This document shows positions 35,797 to 48,850 of a DNA stretch of 64,000 bases, piece by piece (position 1 is the first letter of the stretch; each line of letters begins with the position of its first letter). The notes below the pieces were generated by a model. That model saw only the letters and a list, made by a program, of their open reading frames with translations. It made no database searches and had not been told where the DNA came from. A program made the translations under genes and the position numbers. The stretch lies in NCBI GenBank assembly GCA_021234155.1, contig JAJEKV010000012.1, positions 7,592,448 to 7,656,447 on the forward strand, written 5' to 3'. The stretch comes from Isoetes taiwanensis. Its lineage: Eukaryota > Streptophyta > Lycopodiopsida > Isoetales > Isoetaceae.

Positions 35797-37287
35797 GTGT
35801 TCAGTTTACTACAGGGTAAACTAAATGGACTTGAATCTGAGATGAAGATAGCAAGACAATGCCTCCAGGAAACCAAAGAGGAAAATCATAGGTTGGCTGA
35901 ATATATTGCTACATCTGAGATGGAGTCAAAGTCAGTAAAGCAAACGAACTATGAGCTAAATCATCAGTTGGAAATATTGGAGATGGAAAATGCTTGTGAG
36001 AGAAACAAATTTGAAACTGAACTGAGTGTTATTGGAGAGCCATTGGATGAAGCTGCAAACCAATTTGCAAGTATGAAATTACTTTTGCAGCACTTAGAAG
36101 AAGATAAGCACATGCAATCAGAGTTTCTCAGGTGCTTGAAGGAGGATATTTTTAAGCTTATGACAGATTTGCAACTATTAAGGGAATAGTACAACGCAAT
36201 GCCAGTTAAAAATGGGTCAGAAGGGATGGAGAATGTTGCGGTTATTCCATCTATGGTAACGAGTAACTATAAAAATGTTCCATTTGCGTGCAATCCAGAA
36301 ACTTTGTTAGTTGATTTGTTAAACTCTATAGATGCAACTCTACGCATTGATGCAAGCATTAGTAGTCCTGTAAATGATCCAAGCTCATCTCTTGAAAGTT
36401 TTTTGCCGGCAGTTTCGATCGTATACAAGGAGGTTATTGATCATGCAGCGAGTTTGCGAGAACAGCTTTCCTCTGCACTTTCCAAACTAGAGCAATCTAA
36501 TCTCGATATTCAGGAGCATGTCAGAGAGTATGGAACTTTAAAGGAGGAGAAGGAACAGGAACTAAGTGAATTGTATAGGCGTGTACAAGTTACATCTGTA
36601 CGTCTGCTTGATTATCAGTCAGAAGTTGAAAGATTGTCACTGAAATCTCAGCAGTTATCATCTTTTTTCAGTTTACTACAGGGTAAACTAAATGGACTTG
36701 AATCTGAGATGAAGATAGCAAGACAATGCCTCCAGGACAGGTTGGCTGAATATATTGCTACATCTGAGATGGAGTCAAAGTCAGTAAAGCAAACGAACTC
36801 TGAGCTAAATCATCAGTTGGAAATATTGGAGATGGAAAATGCTTGTGAGAGAAACAAATTTGAAACTGAACTGAGTGTTATTGGAGAGCAATTGGATGAA
36901 GCTGCAAACCAATTTGCAAGTATGAAATTACTTTTGCAGCACTTAGAAGAAGATAAGCACATGCAATCAGAGTTTCTCAGGTGCTTGAAGGAGGATATTT
37001 TTAAGCTTATGACAGATTTGCAACTATTAAGGGAATAGTACAACGCAATGCCAGTTAAAAATGGGTCAGAAGGGATGGAGAATGTTGCGGTTATTCCATC
37101 TATGGTAACGAGTAACTATAAAAATGTTCCATTTGCGTGCAATCCAGAAACTTTGTTAGTTGATTTGTTAAACTCTATAGATGCAACTCTACGCATTGAT
37201 GCAAGCATTAGTAGTCCTGTAAATGATCCAAGCTCATCTCTTAAAAGTTTTTGCCATAGTTTCGATCGTATACAAGGAGGTTATTGA
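35797..37287 (+). pseudogene. Long coiled-coil protein segment, tandemly duplicated
   Basis: A single frame runs from 35797 to 37287 with only two stops, the same TAG at 36187 and 37036. The block 35801-36667 recurs from 36668, first at offset 867, then at 849 after an 18-bp in-frame deletion in copy 2. The 279-residue stretch 36199-37038 is heptad-rich from about residue 70 onward (EKEQELSELYRRVQVTSVRL, LNHQLEILEMENACERNKFE). Together with the downstream LAVNKGKG motif it resembles plant TGN-localised long coiled-coil proteins of the TNO1/At4g31570 type, which tether at the trans-Golgi. That assignment is moderate. Because both copies carry the stop, it predates the duplication or reflects a shared consensus error. 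Confidence 0.55.
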
Positions 37288-37289
37288 TC

Positions 37290-38170
37290 ATGCAAATGCC
37301 GAGTTTATGCGAGAAAAACTTTCCTCCTGACTTTCCAAACTAGAGCAATCTAATCTCGATATTCAGGAGCATGTCGAGAGAGTATGGAACTTTAAAGGAG
37401 GAGAAGGAAAAGGGAACTAAGTGAATTGTATAGGCGTGTGTACAAGTTACATCCGTATCGCCCCGCTTGATTATCGGTCACCGGTTGAAAGATTGTCACC
37501 GAAATCTCGAAGAAGTTATCATCGAGAAAAAGAGAAGTTGCGGTTGGACCTGGTAGAAACTGAACAAAGACTCTCCACAACAAGGGAGAAATTGAGTCTA
37601 GCTGTCAATAAAGGGAAGGGGACCGGGTTCAACTACGGGGCGATTGAAACGAGTTTTAGCAAAGACAGTCGAACAATTAGAATTATTAAAAGTTGAGCTT
37701 CGAAGGAAAGAGAACAATTTAATTTAGAACTCTGAGAATATGATAGAGAGGTTGATCTCTTAGTGAGAGATGAGTGGCATTCACAAAAGATTCTGGCCGG
37801 CAAAGTGTGAATGCTATTGAAAGGTTGAAGGAAACCATCTTGGAATATCGAGGATATTATCGGACATTGATCTTTGATGCACCATCATCATTTGTAGACA
37901 AAGTTTCTTTCTTCGAAAGTGATTCCCATGAATCAAAGCAAAATTAGCTGAGATGAAGCGGCAGATGGAAGTTACTAAACAACTTGTTAAGTCTCTCCTA
38001 CTTGAAATGGAGAGCTAAATTGGTAATCTTGAAATTATTGAAGAAGGAGATGGTTCGCTTCCAAAACTTATTGATTTTTGCATGAGTGTGGTGATAAGAT
38101 TAGTGAATTGAGAAATCAAAATGTTTTGTTTGGTCGTTTTTTGCTTAAGGCCTTGGAAGGTGAAGGTGTT
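37290..38170 (+). pseudogene. Decayed continuation of the coiled-coil gene
   Basis: Frame-hopping on the plus strand gives ...EKEKLRLDLVETEQRLSTTR, EKLSLAVNKGKG, ERLKETILEYRGYYR, EMKRQMEVTKQLVKSLLLEM, GNLEIIEEGDGS and KLIDF...ISELRNQNVL. The EKLSLAV-KGKG motif is characteristic of the plant TNO1-like family. Frames break about every 60-100 bp. Where the sequence overlaps the duplicated block (37245-37520), the differences concentrate on CAG/CTG triplets, so at least part of the decay may be consensus error. Confidence 0.5.
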
Positions 38171-38179
38171 GAGATTGTG

Positions 38180-41040
38180 GAAATAGCGAGAGAATGATTG
38201 TCCTTTGGGAGAGCCTCGGTTATGATGGAAGTACTCTCCTTTCTTTGGGTCTTAGTTGATCCAAACGCAAACATGGATTTATAAAGGTGCTTGCTGATCA
38301 AAATTTGTCTCTATAAGAGATGCAAAGCCAAATGCCATTATTGCGTTGTGGCGGTTTTTTTTAACAAATAGGACACTGAAACTTCCCAAAATTTGTATCT
38401 GAGCACATCGGTTGCATGGGTAGGGCATCATAACAATCGAAGAATTCTCTCATTTATAGCGCGCACCATCATGAGTCATGGCGGGTTTCTAGAAGAAATT
38501 TGCACGGTCTAAATTTATAGAGCATGCCAATCTATGAGTTTGGCAAGTGCAAGCCGGTGAGAAATTATCGGCACATGATGATAAGATTTCATGGGTAACT
38601 CATTACGGTTTCATGCGGTTAATGCACCTTTGTAGAACAAAGTACAACTCGTCATTGAAAATAACCATCAAGCATGCGCTACCTTGTCAAGAGAAATTTT
38701 TTTTAGTTTGATAATTGTGAGGTTGCTTGATGAAGTGTAGTGGCGTGTTTGCTAGGTCCATCCTCAAAAAGAGCTTTGGTCTTATAAGATTCCGTGCCTT
38801 TTTGATAGCTATTGGCAGGTTGCTTTAGCAGCTAGTGCCTTTGTTAGGATTCTTTCAAATTTCTTCTAGCTTTTCAAAATTGCAACTCGTTTTTTCTTTT
38901 GTCGATCATTTTGACTTCAACAAGAATCTGTATATAGCAAGATCAATATATGCCGGCAAAAGCCAAGGCGGAATCAAAAGCACTATTTATCAATGGGTTT
39001 ATCTTTGATGAGTTATCTTTTGCCGTTGTTCTTTACGCAATTGAATGCGCGCATAGTTCAAGGTGCTCTGTATTTTTGATCCAGGCCCAAGGGGCAAGGC
39101 ATTTGCAACAGGAAGCCGGAGCGAAAGTTTTCGAAGACAATGACCTGGCCTCGACAATGTGCTTCTTTTAACGATAGATGAGGTATTTTCCCTTTCTACA
39201 ACACGTATAACAATGTAAACCACTTGGCTATTGTCTTTGGTAATTCTTCCATAGACCTTGTACAATTGTTGTTCTTCCACTATGGACATATTTGATGCTT
39301 GGGGACTTTGTGCTAACCACGACTTTCCTTTTTTTTCCCTTTGGTGACATCAATTGCGTATGTTGATATTGCGGGCTGAAATATTGGGGCATATCTAATC
39401 AATTTGGTCGCCAGAGGTACTTTTGACAAAAGCAAATGTGAGAATGGGGCATTATCAAGTTGGTTGCCCTGGAACGTTTGATGGCAACATCGGTGGTACA
39501 CAACATGTTCCTGGGGTTTAAGGTAAGTGTAAGTGTAGTTTAAATTGCAAGTGGGTTATTGGAAAGGCTGAACGTGGTATGCTAAAGGTTATATTCGTCC
39601 GATTGATGTTGTGGACATTAAGTTTCGCGGTGATAGTTTTGCGTTAAAGCATTGTTCTTGGCTACATACATAACACGAATATTACAACCATCCTTATGCT
39701 AGCTAATGCGGTTGGCTGCCGCCGCTTACCGAGGTTGCGCTAGCGCAATGTGGCCACTTTAGAAAAGGTGTCTTTACTTCTATCCAATCCAAACCTCAAA
39801 GAGTGTATAAATGACCTGAAATTTGCCGATAAGCATGAAGGTGTCTTGGCGGTTTGAAGAAAGGTGATGATGAATCGCCATGAGTGCTTTGAACAGAAAC
39901 CTCGATTTTTGTGAACACGAGAATTTAACCTTAAAGCACATTTCAAGCGGATAGTCCCATGCAAATGCACGCAGTCCGTTTTAAGGCAGTTTCTCAAAGC
40001 AGCGATTGCTAATTTATGCCTAGTTTTCTCATGGGACTCATTTTATAAAGGCCTATTATAAGGAGTGCATTGATAACTTTTCTTGGCTAGCTTTCGGATT
40101 AAGGGATAGGTCCTTACACGTAATGTGCTCCTTTGGAGCAACATTGTGAATTCGAAAAGGTACTTATACTTTTGGATTATTGTGGTTCAAAGGGAGTGGA
40201 TAAAATTTCCCTAGCATATCACATATTAAGAAGAAGATTTGCTACTGAGGAATCATGCTTTTCTACCTTAAAACTGTGGGAATTTTACTAGATATGATGC
40301 AGATGAGAGACAATTTGGATGATTTGCGAGGATCGCAGGAGAGGTAGTAGCTTAAGCATCAGCAATTCTTTATGAAATTGTATTTATTAAATTCTCTATT
40401 TGGTCATTGCATCACACATTCTTCTCAATATTGGCCTTGCAAGTTCTTATGGCTTCATTGTAGAGGGCGACTACAAAAAACAATGCATTTGAGGACACAA
40501 TTTATGTACAAGACTTCTTAGCTAGTTGGAGATTGTTTAGAAAAACTTGCATAAAGAATTTCACTTTTCTTTTTTGAACAAAATTAAAAACTAAATTCTT
40601 GTATTTGAGTTTTTGTTGAAAAACTTGATATAAATGTGATTCCTAGGATGGGTCCTATGAAACAAGTAGTTGGCCGAAGTGAAGTGGTGTTCTCATTGAG
40701 CTTTGTAAAAACATTGAGTACAAATGGATCCCTCACTAGGGGTAGACAAATTTGGAAATATGAACTTCCAATGCTCCGAAACTAGACAATCATCGAGAGC
40801 ATAATGATACTGAAGAATACAACATAAAAGAATGGTTTTATCTGCCACTTGGTCGATGCAAAGGTGAGAAGACCCGGTGACTGCTCCTCATTGGAAAGAA
40901 GAACCACGCCTTCTTAGGTTTTTGAGGAAACCTAAGCAAATAGTTGAAGCATGACCCCACGCATTATGGCAACCATAAGACCTTAAACAACCCCGAGCAA
41001 TTAAAGTTTGAAAGAAAAAATAACCCGTCAACGAGTTAGA
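38180..41040. other. No recognisable gene; possibly low-quality sequence
   Basis: No exon or element identified. CAG and CTG look scarcer than expected in parts of the stretch. A 26-28 bp phrase GGATGGGTCCTATGAAACAA at 40648 recurs at 41756. The frame 38950-39171 is not recognisable. Confidence 0.35.
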
Positions 41041-41059
41041 TGCCATAAAGCAAGAAGAC

Positions 41060-41395
41060 TCGAGAGGCTCGGCCACGCCGAAAGAAAGAAACAAACGGAC
41101 TAAACCGAACCGCCCGCGAATGACCATCGCGGGAAAACAACCGATTAGTCGCCTTGGCTACTTCGCCGAAAAACAAATATGATCTCGAGGCAACAACGCC
41201 ACGCCGAGAAAATATGAATAATAAAATATTGACTAAGAGGCTACAATGCCACACCGAGAAAACATGAATGAATAAATAAAAAACTCCACGCCAAGAAAAA
41301 TAACAAGAAATCATATCTCAAGGCCATAACCATCGCCGAGAAAGAACAAATGATAAGAAAGTCTCGAGGCTTGATGAGCCACACCGAAACATGAA
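41060..41395. repeat. Imperfect tandem repeat, GAGGC...GCCACGCCGAGAAA units
   Basis: Variants of GAGGCTACAATGCCACACCG followed by an A-rich run occur near 41063, 41187, 41238, 41282, 41321 and 41366, with 40-120 bp spacing. It grades into the A-rich tract that follows. Confidence 0.5.
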
Positions 41396-41605
41396 AAATA
41401 AGAACATATGCACTTTCCAAAAAGATAGAAAGGAGGCATGGAGGATATCGGGGGCTACAAGGTGACTCGAGAAGTAAAGAAGATTAGATGCGTGACTAAA
41501 AAAGAAAAGGAGCAACTTTAACAAAGGAACTAAATATGAAAACCAGAAGTGGGTGAAGAAAATGAAAACAAGCTCAAATATATCGAGGGAGGGGGGGGAA
41601 ACTTG

Positions 41606-41751
41606 TGGAGCAAAAAAAATGAGCGTAATAGAAAGGAGCTCAAGAGAACGGATGGCTGGAAAAGAGGAAGAAGGCGGTATAAATAGGAGAGTTAAGATGC
41701 CCCCATCCAGTGAATGTCGATTCTATTGCTATTGCAATAGAATCGGCATTC
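41606..41751. repeat. TATA/hairpin block, copy 1
   Basis: About 145 bp shared with 47325-47476 and 49425-49576. It contains TATAAATA at 41678-41685 and, at its right edge, a perfect hairpin at 41718-41745 (12-bp stem CGATTCTATTGC, loop TATT). Similarity stops within about 8 bases after the hairpin (GGCATT). Confidence 0.8.
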
Positions 41752-44700
41752 TTGTGGATGGGTCCTATGAAACAAGTAGTTGGACGACAGAAGAGGAATC
41801 AACCTCAAAAAGAATAGATCAAACTAAGATGACAAGGGAAAACTCGGTCCAAAGCTAGAAAACGCATGAGGAAATTATCAAGAGACATTGGAAAAGATCG
41901 TGCAAAGGAGGCAAACAAAGAAATCCGCAAAGCAAGGAGGATAGAGTAACTGGGATAATCAACGAGGAGGCACAAAGCATGATATATGGATGCCAACAGA
42001 GAAAGAGAAGTAAGACGGCAAGAGGAGACATAGTAAAGATAGAAATATGTAATCGAGAGGACTAGCGTGAATACAAAGGTGCAAAAGTAAGCCCAAAGAT
42101 AAAAAGAAGCAAAGGAGGTAAATACACAAACATAATGGACCGGGAACAAAAAGGAGTCGATGGGATGAATGAAGTAAATGACAAGTGGAAAAAGAGGCCA
42201 ATTAAAGTAAAAGCAGAAAAGGCACTACAAAGGGAGATAACGGTTCAAAGAGGATATCTGACAAGGGAAAGAATCAACAATGACATATTGAAACCAAAGC
42301 CAGACCGCGGGGAGAAAAATGGACAACCGAGAAAAGAACAAGGAGACGCGATAACGATTAAAAAGAAAAAACAAACTAGATCAAAGAAACGGAGATCAAC
42401 AAACTTGACAATAACAAGGCACACCTGAGACAACAACATTATGCGAAGAGAGATTCCAAAACAGAAAGCGACGACATCATAAAAAACGATGCTAAAGGCA
42501 AAACAAGGGAATTTAATGAGGCAAAGGTAATGGTCCAAAGACGCAAATGAGACAGAAGGAGTGAGTAAACCATGATTAATGGAGTCCAAATAGACGAAAG
42601 CGAGCTAAAGAACAAATATAACTACGGGCAATAGATGAGAAAAAATATGAAGGAAATACATAGACTCAAAAACTTTAGAGAAAAAGAGCAAGAGAGAGAA
42701 ATAAAAACTGTGACTGGAAACTGAAGGAGGAGAAAATGAATCAAGAAAGGGCCCAGTGGAATAAAATTGAACCAACGTGAGAACATGGACTAAAACTGGA
42801 ATAATTGAATGCGAGACTATTAACACCAAACTAATAGGATAAGAATAAAATAGATGTGGAACGGATCAATGCAATAAACGGAGAACAAAGACCTATGGCT
42901 AACATGGCCAAGTAGAGCAAATTGGAAAAAAGGAACAAGCGACAAATGGGATAATATGATCTAAGGTTTCCGCAACACCAAGAATCACAAAGCCAATGGG
43001 GCAACAAAGGGAGACTAATGAAACAACGCGGCACCGGGCATAATAGGATCATCAATAGAGCAAATGTGACCTAACCAAATAGCTACAGCAAATGGAGCAT
43101 GTAGGAAACAATGGAAAAATTGATACTTATGGAAAACATATAACCAAAAAGAGGCACAATGACACAGCGGAGCAATGAAAACAATCGCAACCAAAACATT
43201 AAAAGCAGAACAACCTAAGGTAATGTGTAAATAGAACTATCTAATAAACCGATAGAAAAGATAAACCAGTAGAACCACATGTGAAAATATCAGGGCATGG
43301 AATCCAAGTCGACATGTAAAATATATGCAATGCAAAGTGTTAGTCCAACACAAGGCCAAATACAAACAGGGGCCAGACAAAACAATAGGAGCAAATGAGC
43401 CAAGTCGTTTCAAGATGTTAAACTAAATTGAAAGGACAAATCACGACCCTCTCACTAGGTAAATAAAGAAAGGACCCAAGGCGATTTAAGAGGTTAAAGA
43501 ATAAATGAAGGAGAGTGACTAGAAAGGATCTTGATGAATATATGGAGCAAAGGGGGTACATAGAAAAAATGCCCAAAAATGAACTTAAAAATCTAAAAGA
43601 GACACTAATACTAAAATACAAAGAGCGAAGTAAACAAAAAATTGAAGTAAAACAAAAAACAAACAAAAAATTGAACTAAAAAGCACTAAACGAGAATCTA
43701 AGATTAACTGACAAAGGAAACACAAACAAGAACCTATAAAAGAACAAGAAAGGAACTAAAACTATGTGGAAAACAGAGACAAAATAAATTAACAAGAGCA
43801 GACAAATGAGACATGCAGAGTAAAAACAAGAAATAAGTGGAATAAAAGAGGCAATGGGAAGTTAATATATAAAAACAAATAAAAGGAACCAACTCGAGAC
43901 GAAGAAAGAAAAAAGAATTGGATCAAAACTAGGAAATATATCAAACTGAGCAGGAAAGCCATCGAAGTAATGGAACAATGAGTCAGAACATCGCAGACAA
44001 ATTCAACGAATATCACAACGACAAGAGGATATGAAAATAACAAAGTCACCAAATGAAATGACAGAGCAGTGTTTAAGGTGATCAATGAGACTAGACAAGC
44101 GACGAAAGATGAACCAACATGAAATAAGGTAGTTGGACAAAAAAGGAACCACCGGAAATAAAGCAAGAAAAAACATGGCACCCTCGGAACCACTAGAGGG
44201 CTATCATAATTAACGCATATCATAACCGAAAGGACTGATCAAATCGCATATCAATCTTGCTAGCAAATAAAAGTATAACCATGCTCTGCCTATTAAACTC
44301 TATTGCGAGGCAATAAATAAACATGCTTGAGCACAAACTATATGACATCGAACTATACACAGAAGAACAAAGACAATACGAAAACTTAAAAAGACAAAAA
44401 GTGAAATAATAAACCTGCAAAGAGCGCATCTCAAGAAGAAAAAGTTTGACAAAAATATTAAAGGGTAGGACAACCCGTCAAAAAGCACAAAGCCGAAAGA
44501 TGATAAACAAAACATTCAAGAGCCCACATCACAAGACCAGTGCCAAAACTACGCCTAAAAGGAGTGACACAGCCAAAAAGACCAACATATCTATAGGATT
44601 GGTAGCATTGAAGAAGCATATTGGAGCCAATGGAGCACTAAAAGAGACTTAACCATAGAACAAACGAGACTTATGAGAAAGAAGAACAATGGAACCAAAT

Positions 44701-47324
44701 AAGAACTACTTGAAAATAAGCACAAAGGGCACCTGAAAAAGATAGAAGTCCAATTGAAGTAAAGATGCGACTGGAGCCATGGCACAACAAGCTAAACTTC
44801 ACCAGTAATGATTATCTGGAGATGATCGAGCAATCTAGCGCTCCAGGAAGTAGGCAACTTGTAGAACCCCCAGAAACCTGGCCTTGTGTATATGCTGTCT
44901 AGGACCTCTGGGCATCTGCCTCCTGGAGGAAGCAACTCAAATGGACCTTCGAATGCAATAGGACCAATGGATTGGTAATGGAGCATGATAGATGATCCTA
45001 AAAATACGACCAACGATTCGACGAATAAGAGAGAACGAACTTAGAAACAAAATTATGAAATGTGAGCAAACGTTAGTAGAGACCTAAAAAAACGAAAAAA
45101 TGCAGAACAAATAAATTATGCATGCAAATATATGAAAAGTGATGGTGCTCTGAAGAACCAAACCATACAAACGCAAATGTCGCCTTGCTCCGACCTAGAA
45201 ACAATGGAGTGAGGATATGTCGGTGATCGATAAGGTGCAAGGTTCACCCTTATGTGTAGCACCATAGTTGTTATAACATGTCTCCAAAAAATTGAGGCAG
45301 TTACACGACTACTTACTAACAACCTTTAAGCAACTTCCTAAACAGCCATATGAATTGCAATCACTCCTCATGCACGCAACATGGCCTAGAATGGGAAAAA
45401 ACATACCCGCTCTAAGAAAGCAAGCAAATAAGTAAATCGAGAACCATGGAACAAGAAGAGAAAAACATTCCTAGGGTGTACACAAAGCTAGACACAATTA
45501 AGTTGAAAGTTGCTCCATGGGGCATACTGGCACCTTAAAATTGAACACCTAGAGAAGGGCATCTAGGATGTCACTACGCATACAAAAAAGACCACACCCT
45601 CATAGCAAATAGAAACGGAGCATGCATATGCAAATCTTACAAGAAGCCTAAAGAATGGAAGTGGGGAATATCAAAAACCGAAAAAACTTTATCATGCATA
45701 TGCATTGTGCAACAGTAATGGTGAAAACTCGAAGAAGTTTAGCCTGTATATGCATGTTTTACAAGAAATAAAAAGTATGCAAAACGCAATATCAAATCAG
45801 AAAACTCGAGGAAAATGTAAAAACGTGGCAATTGGAGAGAGCCAACACCCGCAATCAGAGATTGAAATCGCGCAACCTAGCCACCGTACTAAGACCATAT
45901 CATTAGTAAAAAATCACCAAACAACTTAAATTAACTTGAAATCGGGATACCCAGATCGGTGTCCCCGAACCAAAAATTAAGGAGATCGTGGCCAGCACCA
46001 CGACTACTGCAATCAGTTCCTAATCTTAGCTTTCAAACAAGGAGAAGCCAGAAGGAATACCTTATCTGGATCCCTTATGAGGTACTCTAAACCACCCACA
46101 CTTCGGCGGAAAACTCGGCATGAAGGGAATGACCAAAATGCAAGAATTAAATGATCCACAAACCTCATAAACAAAAACAAAGTACATCAAAACGGAAAAA
46201 CTTATAGTGCTCTAGATGCAAGAGTACCTCACGATGTCTAGAACCAACCCCGATGCTTGGATATAGCTACGTGAAAAAATGCAAAAACCTCTCGGAGAAG
46301 AAAAGGACATGGATAAGCATGGAGAACATGGAGCAAACACTAAAAGAGTAAAAGAACAAGGGAACCAATTCGAGAATGCGAGACCAAAAAACATGGCAAA
46401 CCTGGAGAAAAATAACAAAACTTCAAAGCAAAAGAAGGGGCTACAGGGACCGGGTATCCTCAAACTAAGGGAGGACAAGGGGCACCGACCCCCAGTATCC
46501 CCCAAAAGATATTTGTGACAGCGGTGGCGGCCGAGGCGGTGGCAGGCCTCCGGCTAGGGAAGAACAGTGGGCCAGCGGTCAGATTCGAACCCCAACCCCA
46601 AAATTTATTCGGTCAGATTCGAATAGTGGGCTAGCGGAACAGTGGGCAAGCAACAGCGTCGCCCAACCCCAAAATTTACAGAGATCGGGCTATGGAGGCA
46701 CGAGGAAAGCCATGAAACCCAGCCCAAGTCGGACAAACGAAATGATGGAGAGGGAACCCAAAATTCAGAAAGCATACAGATTCAAGAAAAAATTGAAGCA
46801 AGAGCCATATGATTTGCTGGCAAGGGAAGGCTGAAGCTCATCCCGCTGCCAGAATATATCGCAGAAAGAAGATCCGAGCAAACAGCCCAAATTGCACACT
46901 CTAGCAAGCAGAAAACAAGATGGAGAGAGGAGAAAAGGGGAAGCCAACAGCAACCGATCCCAAAAGAAACTGCAATCAGTATGGGCAGAAACAGAAGCAG
47001 CCAGGTTCAGGGTCACGCCCTGCAAAAGAAGGGGCGAACAGAAGAGGGAAAGGAAGGAAGAAAATCTATGTAGAACCACAAAGCAAACCCAAACCATCGA
47101 GACCTAGTGCATCCAAAACAAACTGGAAAATCGAGAAGGAGACACTCACCGGTGAGGGCAGATCTTTGAAAACCAACGACCATCTGTTGGAGAGCCCAAC
47201 CATCTGTGTGCAGGAAAGGACTAAGCCACATCCACCACCGTATCATGCAATCCACCAATCTGCATAATAATCCGGTTTGGGGTGATAGGTAGAGCATGGT
47301 AGGAAATCTGGTTTTGGGTGATAG

Positions 47325-47476
47325 GTGGAGCAAAAAATGAGCAGAATAGAAAGGAGCTCAAGAGAACGCCGATGGCTGGAAAAGAGGAAGAAGGCGGTAT
47401 AAATAGGAGAGCAAGATAGGGCGTCCCCATCCAAGGAATGTCGATTCTATTGCTATTGCAATAGAATCGTGGCATT
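47325..47476. repeat. TATA/hairpin block, copy 2
   Basis: TATAAATA at 47398-47405 and the perfect 28-nt hairpin at 47442-47469, followed by TGGCATT. Part of the first unit of the 2.1-kb tandem duplication. Confidence 0.85.
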
Positions 47477-48097
47477 AAAATGACATCATTTAAAGATAAA
47501 AAGTTTAACGTTCACAGTTCACACAGAGACCTTACCTTTGGACCATGGATCACGATTGTTTCTTTAGGTTTAATGTTTGTATATGAGAACATTCTTCTGT
47601 ATCAACAAGAGTCATCTTTTTTTAACATGAAAACGGCTCTCCTAGTTAATGGTGCGAGGATCCTTTGAAAAAAATCCAGAAACCATTGTGAGATTTGCGT
47701 TGAAGGTTCTCCGCCGAAGACACTGTTTGAAGCCGCTGCAAGTTCTACTCCGCAATCGTTCAGGCAAATCTAGGCAGCCTCTCTTCAAACAGACAGATCC
47801 GGATGACCTATTTGCCTGTCCCCTTCTGTTCCCAGTGCAACCTCTGTTACAGGCTCTCTATGATATATTCGCCTGCCCCCTTCCGTTTCCAGTGCAACCT
47901 CTGTTACAGGCTCTCTGTATAAGGGAAAGGCCCCTTGGGCTGTTTTCTGGACAGGCCAAAAAATAGTCCAAGGGGCCTTTGGCCTAACCTAACGGAAAGT
48001 TGGCTTATTAGCTGAATTTTGGAGTAACACTTTTATATGGTGACGTGGCAGAATGTCTGCTAAGCCAACTTTTCGTTACAAAAGCAGACACTAGATC

Positions 48098-48850
48098 CTA
48101 ACAAAACACACAAAGAAAAAACAGCGCTAATCCAGCGCAGGGGGTTGATGTTTGTTGTACTTGAACAAAGCAATCATGAAAATGCTTTCTGAGAAGGGGA
48201 CCAGCTATACGAGAATCGTTAAATATCATCTGACTCATTTGGTCCCTGATAATAGACTCAACCTCAGGAGAATTCTGATCATAAAAGCGTATGGGAAAGC
48301 ACATCTCCTCGCAATTCGGGACGACATAAAACCCCATCGGGTATGAACCCTCCCATGGTGCAACAGCGACAATGTTGTCGTCGAAGTCCTGGATGTTCTC
48401 ATGCTGCATATTCCACAGTAGAGTCTGTCCCACATGCGCTGGATCATGATCATCCCTGTTAGGCCCCGCACCATCTAGCTCGAGGAATGTGCATTGTGTA
48501 GCCCATTCTTCGTTCACCTTGATGCCTGCTTCCACATACAGGGGCTGCTTGTGAAGGTAGTGCACGGCTTGCATCATGGCAGTTGGATTCACTGGTGCTT
48601 CCATATACGGGCATGTGTCTGCCGTTTTTTTTTTCAGTTGCAGCCTAATTGACGCATGGCCGTCGCTGAGCCTGGGCAGTGCGACATGTATTGCTTCAAC
48701 GTTTGATGCAACATGAATAACAGACCCGTGCAACTTGTTCTGCCCAACCCATTGGTCTGATAGCGCTATTCTCGCAAAGGGTATCCTCATCGATACCAAT
48801 CTCTCTTCCAAGTCAGTGAGTGACCTCACGGATTCCGGTACTGCATTCAT
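48098..48850 (-). CDS. Helitron N-terminal domain fused to peroxidase exon, copy 1
   Basis: A 250-codon frame. Residues 1-190 match the Helitron N-terminal domain (DUF6570-like): LTDLEERLVSMRIPFARI, GSVIHVASNVEAIHVALPRL, then MMQAVHYLHKQPLYVEAGI. That domain precedes the Rep/helicase of rolling-circle transposons; Rep and helicase are absent here. Residues from about 190 to 233 (PIRFYDQNSPEVESIIRDQM, RIAGPLLRKHFHDCFVQ) are the first exon of a secreted class III peroxidase, with distal Arg, Phe and catalytic His of R-K-HFHDC in place. The first conserved disulfide Cys (usually SCP) is Ser here. The frame then runs into the peroxidase intron (FVQ, then GTACAA donor) and stops. Translation or function is not implied. 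It is probably a transposon gene-capture product. Confidence 0.65.
   Translation of the reverse strand: MNAVPESVRSLTDLEERLVSMRIPFARIALSDQWVGQNKLHGSVIHVASNVEAIHVALPRLSDGHASIRLQLKKKTADTCPYMEAPVNPTAMMQAVHYLHKQPLYVEAGIKVNEEWATQCTFLELDGAGPNRDDHDPAHVGQTLLWNMQHENIQDFDDNIVAVAPWEGSYPMGFYVVPNCEEMCFPIRFYDQNSPEVESIIRDQMSQMIFNDSRIAGPLLRKHFHDCFVQVQQTSTPCAGLALFFLCVFC

Larger units (their letters stand above)
41040..46500. other. 5.5-kb A-rich, T-poor strand without recognised genes
   Basis: The plus strand is dominated by A and purines. In the 60 bases from 42361, 35 are A and 6 are T. The complementary strand therefore yields many Phe/Leu/Ser-rich frames (for example 43789-44223 minus) that are composition artefacts. 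A 5' boundary near the TATA/hairpin block at 41606-41745 and a matching block at 47325-47469 could make this the body of one element, but no gag, pol, helicase or transposase motif is readable. A short stretch at 44790-44960 has more normal composition and many CTG triplets. Confidence 0.5.

Noticed and set aside
41805-44785. Series of hydrophobic minus-strand ORFs (Phe/Leu/Ser-rich), looking like membrane proteins
   Set aside because: They are the complement of an A-rich, T-poor strand. Composition alone explains both openness and hydrophobicity; no motif or conserved order.
47442-47469. Hairpin as a canonical Helitron 3' end
   Set aside because: No CTRR follows within the expected 10-12 bases in either orientation, so I list it only as a possible non-canonical terminus.
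48152-48346. Plus-strand ORFs over the Helitron-peroxidase ORFs (also at 50244)
   Set aside because: Antisense shadows, duplicated only because the locus is duplicated.
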